Part shown: in pieces, positions 8,201-14,448 of the stretch
How the letters are laid out: each line of letters opens with the position of its first letter
Numbering within the stretch: the stretch's first letter is position 1
Assembly (NCBI GenBank): GCA_035528995.1
Contig: DATKXO010000216.1
Span: forward strand, 1-19,477
Direction of reading: 5' to 3'
Source: DATKXO01 sp035528995
Lineage (GTDB): Bacteria > Planctomycetota > Phycisphaerae > UBA1845
Length of the DNA: 19,477 nt
Notes under the pieces: model-generated
Database searches by the model: none
Told to the model about the DNA's origin: nothing
Seen by the model: the letters and a program-made list of their open reading frames with translations, nothing else
Made by a program: the position numbers and the translations under genes

Positions 8201-9115
8201 CCTCGCGACATGATCGGTATCCGCCAGGAACTCCTCGGCGACATCGATGGCGACCGCATCACCGACATCGTCATCAGCTCTCCGACCGCCGACTTCGGTG
8301 GCATCGGTCGGGCCATCTGTGTCGGCGACTTCGACGGCGACGGCGAAACGGATGATGACCTCGATACGACCTTGTTCGATGCCTGCATGGGACAGGAGGT
8401 CTTCTTCGACAACGATTGCAGTGTGTCCGGCTGTAAGGCCTTCGACTACGACAACGATCGCGAGATCACCGACGCGGACCGCGACGTCCTCGCCTGTCTC
8501 ATCGCCGACGGTTCGGGCTGCTGTCCGGTGGACAACGGCTTTGTCGGCATCGTCTTCGGCGGTGTGACCATCGACGGCGACCGCGATATCTCCCAGGTTG
8601 GAACTTCGGACCTGCCGGGTGTGCGCTTCATCGGGACCGCGGCCGGCGACCGGGCCGGCGCCGACATCAGCAGCGCCGGCGACTTCAACCAGGACGGGTT
8701 CGACGACCTGCTTATCGCCGTCCCGGGTAAGAAGTGGACCGATGACGCCGGACAGTGCCGACTGGGCGTGGTCTACCTCATCTTCGGCGGACCCCACCTC
8801 AGACGGGCCGGCCAGATCAACGAGTTCAACCTCGCCCTGGTCGGCACCGATGAGCTGCCCGGCATCGTCTTCTTCAGCCGATACGTGGCCGGATTCCCCA
8901 ACGAAGCCCCCCTGGATCACGTCGGCTTCCTCGGCGACATCAACAACGACGGCTTCGACGACATCGCCATCGCGGCCACCAGGGCCGACTTCATCGACGA
9001 AACCCTGCCGCAGGATCCCAACGATCCCGGCACCGACCCGTCGGTGGGCCGCCGACCCAACGCCGGTGACGTCTACGTCATCTACGGCAACAATTTCGGC
9101 AGCAACCGCCGCTAG
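5228..9115 (+). CDS. Large exported FG-GAP propeller protein with inserted DNRLRE-like and dockerin-like segments
   Basis: 1295 residues. An N-terminal signal helix ends at GSLSC, so it may be a lipoprotein or a secreted protein. Residues about 45-320 carry two Ig/cadherin-like segments opening with PPTLTITEPF and PPVVLVTAPTF. Seven FG-GAP calcium loops follow (DFDADG near 344, DLSGDG near 431, DVNNDG near 812, DFNLDG near 931, DIDGD near 1005, DFNQDG near 1152, DINNDG near 1237), enough for one seven-bladed integrin-alpha-type beta-propeller. A DNRLRE-like domain (about 472-680) interrupts blade 2. A Cys-rich EF-hand pair resembling a dockerin (about 1032-1104) interrupts blade 5. It is very acidic, so calcium-dependent folding and a surface or adhesion role are likely. 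It has its own promoter, leader and terminator. The ligand is unknown. Confidence 0.92.
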   Translation: MLRNFFCRIGLLTIGFGLLAGAAFVIGSLSCGTANVSPTPVTPPAVSGNVPPTLTITEPFEDLSVSQGDPLTIRWTDTDRDSNALISFELVGELDPNLVVPLVNDLQENDLDANLNPTPEVFSASTELASPGRYYVRGTIQDEVNAPVQSFAMLEDATNVRVVLMVTQQGFTPSTAPPVVLVTAPTFNLSIAQDDELLISAQPTVNVPAVEFPYDPDSDGTLYFVLDVDEDPTNDDPTNPDPDEVIVLATQSIQEGEFGAIEITEVVDLAEIPLRPAGAPYFVRATIISGADRVHDYATGTLSVGQAASGQVDLGLVGRGLLGVRFQGFNPGSWLGWRMTTARDFDADGVDDFVLLARYGNPRNFGNIGEGYVIYGHDQLRFGSTINVNSTSKDIPGFIVEAPPPRFESVRIAPVPNPYTLGLTDVAVVGDLSGDGRPELLFGMPHVDGVYQARDDDPGDDPPEPDATVEVEIVIRQGFTETTIGDQDPVEGTYSGWEDTIISSANPGANFGSDQVLEWDNDGVGERVWTLIRLRDILDEIPDRAVTIDSLDGTLSFRVLNEGDEGTAHEVFTPFTESSVTFNNFAKGGAEPKAGEPGEEDADYDEDELGSLGGTAGQRTEVDISSVIQKLVDGELANVDNDVLLIVVPDEEGSDNVTLRSSEFGSEEDRPSLTITYQRRTFSGALGCYPDVLPNNLADEDDEDDHAGMVGLEAQGLVSLLYSDNRDNAGTINPDRLEATVVSLEWAGQQGSDRLKFAGYEDIFPRAQGPNEAGRIAGSRFQVGLYDVVDHLSLNQPPIEGHFGWNVDSMPDVNNDGLDEIIISAPNNERDVVNTAEGGFFPFATHLTGRSYFGSIVVFPGNDYNADAWRDKGGDEGNASIPIMDHFRITPIGSCSLTRPEPRHTFVPLDAFEIFAEDPDDFLGGGRYAGDFNLDGVPDILAGAPFNDSLAGDDTGAAYVIYGRVPTGDVNLSLADDPNTRPPMLRIRGREPRDMIGIRQELLGDIDGDRITDIVISSPTADFGGIGRAICVGDFDGDGETDDDLDTTLFDACMGQEVFFDNDCSVSGCKAFDYDNDREITDADRDVLACLIADGSGCCPVDNGFVGIVFGGVTIDGDRDISQVGTSDLPGVRFIGTAAGDRAGADISSAGDFNQDGFDDLLIAVPGKKWTDDAGQCRLGVVYLIFGGPHLRRAGQINEFNLALVGTDELPGIVFFSRYVAGFPNEAPLDHVGFLGDINNDGFDDIAIAATRADFIDETLPQDPNDPGTDPSVGRRPNAGDVYVIYGNNFGSNRR

Positions 9116-9181
9116 ACCGCATCGCGGCCGGCCGCCCCAGGCGCCCGCCCCGATTCGCTTCTGCCGATGCCACCGTACTCG

Positions 9182-9215
9182 GAAGCCCCGGAACACACGC
9201 CGGGGCTTCTCTCTT
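9182..9215 (+). terminator. Intrinsic terminator after the FG-GAP gene
   Basis: A perfect 10-bp stem (9182-9191 with 9200-9209) with an 8-nt loop, followed by a pyrimidine tract with interrupted T's. It lies 67 nt after the stop codon. The T tract is weaker than at 2170-2175. Confidence 0.7.
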
Positions 9216-9295
9216 GACACGCAGGCGCGCTCCGGTCCCCGCCGAATCCGTGGCGGGGGGCCGTCCGTCTCCACAGTGCTCGTACCGGTCTGTGG

Positions 9296-9323
9296 TTGAC
9301 GCGGTCCCGCCCGACCCTATACG
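9296..9323 (+). promoter_or_regulatory. Sigma-70-type promoter for the Lys/Ala-rich membrane protein gene
   Basis: TTGACG (9296-9301), a 16-bp spacer, TATACG (9318-9323). Predicted start near 9330 leaves about 35 nt before GTG 9365, and rules out any translation start within the promoter. Confidence 0.7.
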
Positions 9324-9364
9324 TTGACGCCGGTGGCCTGGAGGATGGACAGGGAAACTTGCCC

Positions 9365-9829
9365 GTGACTGATTCGAACGAACCTTCCGAACCGATCGAG
9401 GGGATTGACGACCCCAAGGCGGCCAAGGATGCCGCCAAGGCGGCCAAGAAAGCCGCCAAGACCGCTGCCAAGCTCGCCAAGAAGGCCGGACCGCCAACCA
9501 CCGAACCCGGCCCTGAGACGCCGCCTCCCCAACCTCCTCAGCCCGCGCCCCTCCAATCAGAAGCCCCGCCCCCGCCCGCAGCTCCGCCAACCGGACCCAC
9601 AGCCGCGGAGCGCTCCGCTGCCGCCGCCGAGCGCAACCTGGCCATCCAGCATCGGCGATTCATGGTCTCGGTGATCGTGGCCCTCCTGACGCTGATCAGC
9701 GTACTCGTCGCCTTGTGGACCACCCTGTGGCGATCCCCTCCCTCCCCGGAGCCCCGACAGGACACCGCCGCGACTCGCCCCGCCGACCCGGAACCGTCCG
9801 CACCGACCCTTGACCAGGACGAGAAATAG
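9365..9829 (+). CDS. Small single-pass membrane protein with a Lys/Ala repeat
   Basis: 154 residues from GTG 9365, with AGGGA about 8-9 nt upstream and a promoter just before it. Layout: an acidic head; a tract of AAK/KAA repeats at about residues 17-41 (coded by 9415-9486, itself a degenerate tandem repeat of GCC/AAG codons); a Pro-rich segment to about residue 78; an Ala/Glu-rich helix; one membrane span (near MVSVIVALLTLISVLVALW); and a Pro/Asp-rich tail. The repeat resembles histone-H1-like lysine/alanine tails, which bind DNA or polyanions. With a single span the repeat is probably cytoplasmic. Low-complexity composition prevents assignment to a family; coding is supported by promoter, ribosome site and a sharp membrane segment. 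Confidence 0.7.
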   Translation: MTDSNEPSEPIEGIDDPKAAKDAAKAAKKAAKTAAKLAKKAGPPTTEPGPETPPPQPPQPAPLQSEAPPPPAAPPTGPTAAERSAAAAERNLAIQHRRFMVSVIVALLTLISVLVALWTTLWRSPPSPEPRQDTAATRPADPEPSAPTLDQDEK

Positions 9830-10203
9830 CGGCCCGCGGCACCCCGGCCCCATCGGGCTGCTTCGGGCTTCACTACGGACTCATCAACACATTGCGGGTG
9901 TCCCCCGACCCTCCCCGGTGCACACCCGCCCTGTTTTGTGCGGGATGGGTTCCCAACCGGTATAAAAACGGATCAGTAGCCCGCTGCCGGGTTGCCGGCG
10001 GCTTGAACCCGTCCCAGACAGGGCTTTGTCCCAGTAGGTGCTGGAAGCAGCGCGGGCACCAATCCAATCCACGATCGCGCCGACGGCGTCACCGTTCCCT
10101 CTGCCCGGTGCACCCACCCGACCCGTCCGTGCTCCTGCCCGAGTCCGCACCCATCCGACCAGCAAGGCGCCCGACACGGCCGGTGCCCCTGAACGCCGGC
10201 ACT
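9830..10203. other. Non-coding region between convergent genes
   Basis: It separates the stop at 9829 from the stop of the minus-strand TPR gene at 10204. It contains the terminator candidate at 9894-9937 and an isolated TATAAA (9961-9966) with TTGTGC 19 bp upstream, a spacing too long for a confident promoter. No tRNA, small-RNA family or protein was recognised in the rest; open frames here look like GC by-products. Confidence 0.55.
9894..9937 (+). terminator. Possible terminator after the Lys/Ala-rich protein gene
   Basis: A perfect 8-bp stem GCGGGTGT/ACACCCGC (9894-9901 with 9922-9929) with a 20-nt loop, followed by CCTGTTTT. It starts 64 nt after the stop codon. The large loop and short T run make it only moderately convincing. 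Confidence 0.4.
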
Positions 10204-12240
10204 CTATCGCTCTCTCACGCTCAACGCCGCGCTCAGACCCTCCCGCGCACCTCGATGATCCGGATCGACCTCCAGCGCCCGGCGGTACTCCTCGATTGCT
10301 TCTTCGAGCCGACCCTCTTGGCGAAGTACGTCGCCCAGCGAGCACCGGGCGTCGCTGTCCTCCGGTGGTACGCCAACCAGTCGGCGGAGGTGTTCGATGG
10401 CTTCACCCGTGCGCCCCTGCCGGGCCAGTGCCTCCGCCAGGTTCCGCCGCGCCGCCCGATTCTCCGGCGCCAGACGCAGGCCCTCCACGTAGTGCTGGAT
10501 CGCCTCATCGAGCTGCCCGCGGCGCGAATAGATCCGGGCCAGACCCAGGTGGGCGTCCAGAGCGTCGGGGTCATCCTTCACCGCAAGGGCGAACGGGCCG
10601 AACGCAATGTCGTATTCCCGGTCCGCCTCCTCATCGCGACCCAGTCGTTCCAGCGCCACGCCCAGCAAGAAGTGACCTCGAGGAAACTTCGGCAGCAACT
10701 CCACCGCCTCGGCCAGGTGTTTCTGCGCCAGCGGGACTCGACCTCGGGTCAACAGCAGTTGCCCCAGGTGATAATGAATCTGGTAGTCGTCCGGCTTCAG
10801 CTTCAGCGCCTGCCGCACGCATGCCAGCGCACCATCCACGTCCCCCTTCCGCCGAAGCTCCTCTCCCAGATTGAAATGCGCTAGCCACGCCGAAGGGTTC
10901 GTCGCCAGCGTGTTGCGCCATAGCGTCTCGACGTCCTTGTAGTTGTGCCCCTGCCGCCAGGTCAGCGCACCCAACGCCACCAGCAGCAGCCCGGCCGGTA
11001 CGACTTGCAGTGGCCCCAGACCCCAGCGGCGTGATGAACCCGGCCCCGTGCCGACGTACCGCGTCAGCCCGCCAACAGCCATCGTCACCAGTGCCACCAG
11101 CAGCGCGATCGGGCCGATGCTGGCCAAATATTGGAAGTGATCGGCCACGAAGGAGAACCGCATGGGGTACACGTCGATGAACCCCAGCGCCGGCAGGAGC
11201 GTCCCGCCGAAGAACAGCACGCCCGTCAGAGGACCTCGACCGATGCGCCGCCGGTTGACCCACAGCGCGGCGATCAGGCCCACCGCCGTCGCCGGGTACA
11301 CGTACTGCCACCACACCCCCGAATCGATGTTCCACCGCGGGTAGAAGAACGCCAGGTTCGCCGGCCAGACCAGCTTCGCCAGGTAAAACCACAACGCTCG
11401 TCCGGCGATCAGACAGCGATCCACCGACGACAGGTCCCAGTCCCGCCCCTGGGCACCAACGTGGTGCTTCTCCATCAACGCCGTGGCCATCGCCATCACC
11501 AGCCCGATCAGGAAGAAGCTGATTAACGGAACGACGTCCTGCCGCGACAAGCGACCGCGTTTCCACCAGATCAGCAGCAGCACCGCAGCCGGCAACGAGC
11601 ACGTCACCGTCTTGCTGAGCAGGGCGGCCGCGAACAGAACCAGGGCGATCGCGTAGAACCGCCGCTGACCACGCCCCATGTCGGCCGCGCCCCTCAGCCC
11701 GGCATACTCCAGGTAAACCAGCAGCCCCCCCAGGTAGAACACCCCAGACAGCACGTTCTTCCGTTCGGTGATCCAGGCCACCGATTCCACGTGCACCGGA
11801 TGCAGCGCGAAGACGACCGCTGCAAGCCACGCCCCGGGCAGCGACAGCCGGCGCAGAACGATCCACAGCAGCACCCCGCTCAATGCGTGCAGCAGGACGT
11901 TCACCAGGTGGTACCCGAACGGATTCAGACCCCAGAGCTGATGTTCCACCCAGAAGCTGGTGTAAACCATGGGGTAGTATTGGCTCGTCGCCCCCACGTC
12001 GAGCCAGATCGCCGCCAGCCCTCCCCACGTGCGGAGGTTCTCGTTCTCCGTCACGTAGTCGCCGTCGTCCCAGATGAACCCGCCTCGGATCGCGGGAACG
12101 TACGCCAACAGAACCACGACAAAGAGGATCAGCGCACCCAACAACGTCCCCGCCCGCGGCCGGAGCGACCGCAGACTCCAGGCCTTCTCGCCGGCCGACT
12201 GCGCTCCGGCTTCGGTGCCCTCAGGCGGACCTTGATCCAT
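10204..12240 (-). CDS. TMTC-like membrane glycosyltransferase with C-terminal TPRs
   Basis: 678 residues from ATG 12240; a TTG just before it is also in frame. After a 30-residue cytoplasmic head, about ten membrane helices fill residues 30-430, followed by some 240 residues of TPRs (about seven, from WLAHFNLGEELRRKGD to the end). Shortly after helix 1 is GGFIWDDGDYVTEN, the paired-Asp motif that in PMT/TMTC GT-C enzymes binds the metal and carrier. HPVHVESVAWITERKNVLS is another hallmark of bacterial TMTC-like proteins. Eukaryotic TMTC1-4 O-mannosylate cadherins; by analogy this protein may transfer a sugar from a polyprenyl carrier to exported proteins, with TPRs recognising the acceptor. 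The stop of the zinc-motif kinase lies 187 bp upstream on the same strand with no clear terminator, so partial co-transcription is possible. Confidence 0.88.
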   Translation of the reverse strand: MDQGPPEGTEAGAQSAGEKAWSLRSLRPRAGTLLGALILFVVVLLAYVPAIRGGFIWDDGDYVTENENLRTWGGLAAIWLDVGATSQYYPMVYTSFWVEHQLWGLNPFGYHLVNVLLHALSGVLLWIVLRRLSLPGAWLAAVVFALHPVHVESVAWITERKNVLSGVFYLGGLLVYLEYAGLRGAADMGRGQRRFYAIALVLFAAALLSKTVTCSLPAAVLLLIWWKRGRLSRQDVVPLISFFLIGLVMAMATALMEKHHVGAQGRDWDLSSVDRCLIAGRALWFYLAKLVWPANLAFFYPRWNIDSGVWWQYVYPATAVGLIAALWVNRRRIGRGPLTGVLFFGGTLLPALGFIDVYPMRFSFVADHFQYLASIGPIALLVALVTMAVGGLTRYVGTGPGSSRRWGLGPLQVVPAGLLLVALGALTWRQGHNYKDVETLWRNTLATNPSAWLAHFNLGEELRRKGDVDGALACVRQALKLKPDDYQIHYHLGQLLLTRGRVPLAQKHLAEAVELLPKFPRGHFLLGVALERLGRDEEADREYDIAFGPFALAVKDDPDALDAHLGLARIYSRRGQLDEAIQHYVEGLRLAPENRAARRNLAEALARQGRTGEAIEHLRRLVGVPPEDSDARCSLGDVLRQEGRLEEAIEEYRRALEVDPDHRGAREGLSAALSVRER

Positions 12241-12427
12241 CAACTCATGCTACTCTTGGATGACCGAGCCCTGCAACACCACAGGATCGGGCTCACTGCC
12301 CTGCCCCAGAACCTCGCGACTATCAACCGGCACCCCGTTGGAGAATGCAGACCATCCATTGCGGGACCGGCGCTCCACCCGGTCAGAGAGGCTGGAGAGC
12401 CCGTCCGACGGAATCTTCAGCGCCCGG

Positions 12428-13639
12428 CTAGAAGTACTTCTCGACAATCACGATCCCCAGGATCAGCGCCAGCACCCACGGCAACGCGTTGATGGCGGCC
12501 AGCAGGTACGGCCTGTACGGCGAACTTGCGGCTGACTGCGGCAGGTCGGTGCCCGCGTCGATCTCCGAGAACAGCGAGTCGTACGACACGATCCGGCACG
12601 ACTCGATCTCCTCCAGCATCCGCGCCGCACTCGGGAACCGGTTCCCCGCGCTCGGCGCGCTCGCCGTTGCCAGCACCCCGTTCAGCTTCTCCACGTCCCA
12701 CTCCATACTGGCATACGACACGTACTGCGGAAGCCGCGGAAAGAGGTCCCGCTCGTCCGGCCCGACAGTCAACTCATACAGAATCCGCGCCATCGCATAC
12801 GTGTCGGCCGTCAGGTCCATCTGCCGATCCGGCGGCATGTAGTCCGGCGTGCCCATGTGGCTCGGCGTCGCGGTGTTCTCCGTGATCATGCCGATGTCGG
12901 CCAGCTTCGGCGTCTGACCCACGAACACCACGTTGGCCGGTTTGATGTCCCGGTGCGCCAACCCCACGGAATGCAGCCGAGTCAGCCCGCGCAACAGACG
13001 AAGCACCACCTCGACGGCCGTGTCCACGTTCACCGGCCCCCGGCCAAGCACACGCTGCAACGTCAGCGGCCGGTAGTTGTCCGGAATCTTGTCGCGCACC
13101 GGTTGGCGGGTCACGTCGTCGTCGGCCAGCTCCATCGTGTAGTACAGCAGGTCCCCGCGCACCCCCACGTGCGAGATCTGAATCAGGTTCGGGTGCAGTT
13201 GAACCAACCGGCAGTAGGCCTCCAGCGCCGTCGATTCACGACATACCACGTCCGCGTCCCGCAGCCGGGCCAGGTCAATCACCTTCAGCGCACGATGCAT
13301 CCCCACTCGATCGCGAACCGCCCAAACCGTCCCGTACGCCCCCTCGCCGCACAGCCGCACGCGCTCGTAGTCCGGAATATCCCAGATCATCTCCGTCTGC
13401 GGACGTGATCCCGCCCCGCCCGGATCGCTCGACGGCCCCGGGTCCGGCTCCTGAGTCTTCGCATCGCGCAGGGCCAGTCGAATCACCCGACCGTCCAGGC
13501 TCTCGGCCCGCAGTCGTTCGACCGCATCGGCGCATTTCTGGCAGCCGGCCACGTGCGGAACGACGGCGTCCGCCTCATCGTCCGCCAGTTCCCCGGCTTC
13601 CAGCCGGCGCAGCAGTGTGTTGTCCGGGCAAGTGGACAC
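12428..13639 (-). CDS. Ser/Thr protein kinase with N-terminal zinc-binding anti-sigma-like motif and C-terminal membrane anchor
   Basis: 403 residues from GTG 13639, one base after the sigma-factor stop. Residues 4-36 contain Cys4, His29, Cys33 and Cys36, the C-x(24)-H-x3-C-x2-C zinc pattern of ZAS anti-sigma domains. The Hanks-type kinase domain (about 90-345) has GEGAYGTVW (98-106), Lys119, HRDIKPANV (229-237; Asp231, Asn236) and Asp248 in DIG instead of DFG. GTPDYMPPD stands where APE is usual. The catalytic residues are present, so activity is likely. One hydrophobic helix at about 378-398, ending a few residues before the C-terminus, would anchor it by its tail with zinc motif and kinase in the cytoplasm. 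Operon position and the ZAS motif suggest it binds or phosphorylates the preceding sigma factor; this is inference from similar ECF-kinase pairs. Confidence 0.93.
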   Translation of the reverse strand: MSTCPDNTLLRRLEAGELADDEADAVVPHVAGCQKCADAVERLRAESLDGRVIRLALRDAKTQEPDPGPSSDPGGAGSRPQTEMIWDIPDYERVRLCGEGAYGTVWAVRDRVGMHRALKVIDLARLRDADVVCRESTALEAYCRLVQLHPNLIQISHVGVRGDLLYYTMELADDDVTRQPVRDKIPDNYRPLTLQRVLGRGPVNVDTAVEVVLRLLRGLTRLHSVGLAHRDIKPANVVFVGQTPKLADIGMITENTATPSHMGTPDYMPPDRQMDLTADTYAMARILYELTVGPDERDLFPRLPQYVSYASMEWDVEKLNGVLATASAPSAGNRFPSAARMLEEIESCRIVSYDSLFSEIDAGTDLPQSAASSPYRPYLLAAINALPWVLALILGIVIVEKYF

Positions 13640-13640
13640 G

Positions 13641-14210
13641 TTACAGAAGACCGTCCGCCAGGTCGCCCCAGCGCTTCTTGATCCGCGTAAGAACCCGATG
13701 CTTGGCCACGTAGATCTGGTTCGGGCTCATGCCCAGCCGCTCGGCGATCTGCACCACCGGCAGCTCGCGTATCACGTACAGGTCGAACGCCTGGTACGTC
13801 AGCGGGGACACCTCGTTGCGGATATGGTTCAGGCAGTACAGCAGATGCGTCCGGTTCCACTGACGTTCCCACAGCAGGGCCGGGTTGGCCTCGGTGGTCT
13901 GCTCGCGATCGAAGTCGCGAGTCTTGGCGCTGTGCTCGCGACGCCGCCTGCGGAGCTGGTCGTTCACCTTGTTGTCCACCATACGACGCAGCCACCCGCG
14001 GAAGCTCACCCGACGTTGAAACTGTTGAATCCCCTCCGCGATCGTGGCCATGCACTGCTGGGCGATCTCCTCGGACTCTTCGCGGCTCAGCCGCCGCGAC
14101 AGCGCGTACCGGACCAGCAGCGGACGATACACCTGGTCGAACTCCTCCCAGGACGTCCCGTCGCCCAGGTCCTTGATCCGGCTCAGCAGACTCGACCGCG
14201 TCTGCGACAT
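13641..14210 (-). CDS. ECF-type RNA polymerase sigma factor
   Basis: 189 residues from ATG 14210, preceded by GAGGGA; the frame could begin at 14282 but the added residues look non-coding. Region 2 spans about residues 20-95 (FDQVYRPLLVRYA, then SFRGWLRRMVDNKVNDQLRR, binding core polymerase and the -10 element). A linker with DREQTTEANPALLWERQW follows. Region 4 (about 130-187, PLTYQAFDLYVIRELPVVQI, AERLGMSPNQIYVAKHRVL) is a helix-turn-helix for the -35 element. No region 3 or extra C-terminal domain is seen. Wording and length match sigma factors abundant in planctomycetes. The zinc-motif kinase gene begins one base after its TAA, so the two are probably translationally coupled. The operon is read from a housekeeping-type promoter. 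Confidence 0.93.
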   Translation of the reverse strand: MSQTRSSLLSRIKDLGDGTSWEEFDQVYRPLLVRYALSRRLSREESEEIAQQCMATIAEGIQQFQRRVSFRGWLRRMVDNKVNDQLRRRRREHSAKTRDFDREQTTEANPALLWERQWNRTHLLYCLNHIRNEVSPLTYQAFDLYVIRELPVVQIAERLGMSPNQIYVAKHRVLTRIKKRWGDLADGLL

Positions 14211-14302
14211 GATTCCCTCGACCAGCACCGCTCGCCCGGCTCGGACATCGACCCCGACAGCCCATCCGCGCCGCGGCACCACAAGACGAGCAGTGACAGA
14301 GG

Positions 14303-14331
14303 ATTATAGCGCGCCCCAGGCCCCCTCACAA
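14303..14331 (-). promoter_or_regulatory. Sigma-70-type promoter for the sigma factor-kinase operon
   Basis: Minus strand TTGTGA (14326-14331), 17 bp, TATAAT (14303-14308): a perfect -10 and optimal spacing. Predicted start near 14296 leaves a leader of about 85 nt before ATG 14210. Its match to the housekeeping consensus suggests the operon is basally transcribed, not only by its own sigma factor. Confidence 0.8.
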
Positions 14332-14359
14332 ACCCGACCCCACGGCACAACGCAACGGC

Positions 14360-14440
14360 GGGCCCGTAATACTTCCGGCGGCATTCGGTTTTGGGTGCCA
14401 CGGGCGGCTTGTCCGCCCGTGCGGTCTCTGGGGTGGGCGT
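14360..14440 (+). repeat. Dispersed repeat copy 1 (81 nt), with palindrome
   Basis: It matches 17099-17179 in the same orientation with 7 mismatches and no gaps. The core is a 9-bp perfect palindrome (14399-14407 with 14413-14421) around the loop CTTGT. It ends 8 bp before the stop codon of the minus-strand kinase at 14449. The palindrome lacks a following T run on either strand, so it is not an evident intrinsic terminator. Confidence 0.9.
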
Positions 14441-14448
14441 GTGGAGTT

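Noticed and set aside
7283..9274. 663-codon open frame on the minus strand
   Set aside because: It lies opposite the FG-GAP gene, whose repeated GAC/GGC codons keep the reverse frame open. It is Val/Asp/Gly-rich with no recognisable motif.
9296..9364. Start of the Lys/Ala-rich protein at 9296
   Set aside because: This codon is part of the -35 box of the promoter at 9296-9323, so it cannot lie in the transcript from that promoter.
9873..10345. Minus-strand open frames of 64 and 153 codons after the TMTC-like gene
   Set aside because: They have no domain and no ribosome site; the longer one overlaps the TPR coding region in another frame.
12250..12447. 65-codon minus-strand open frame between the zinc-motif kinase and the TMTC-like gene
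   Set aside because: It starts with TTG inside the kinase C-terminus, has no ribosome site and no recognisable features.
14399..14421. Palindrome after the TPR kinase gene as an intrinsic terminator
   Set aside because: It has no T run on the minus-strand side, and it is explained as the core of the dispersed repeat.
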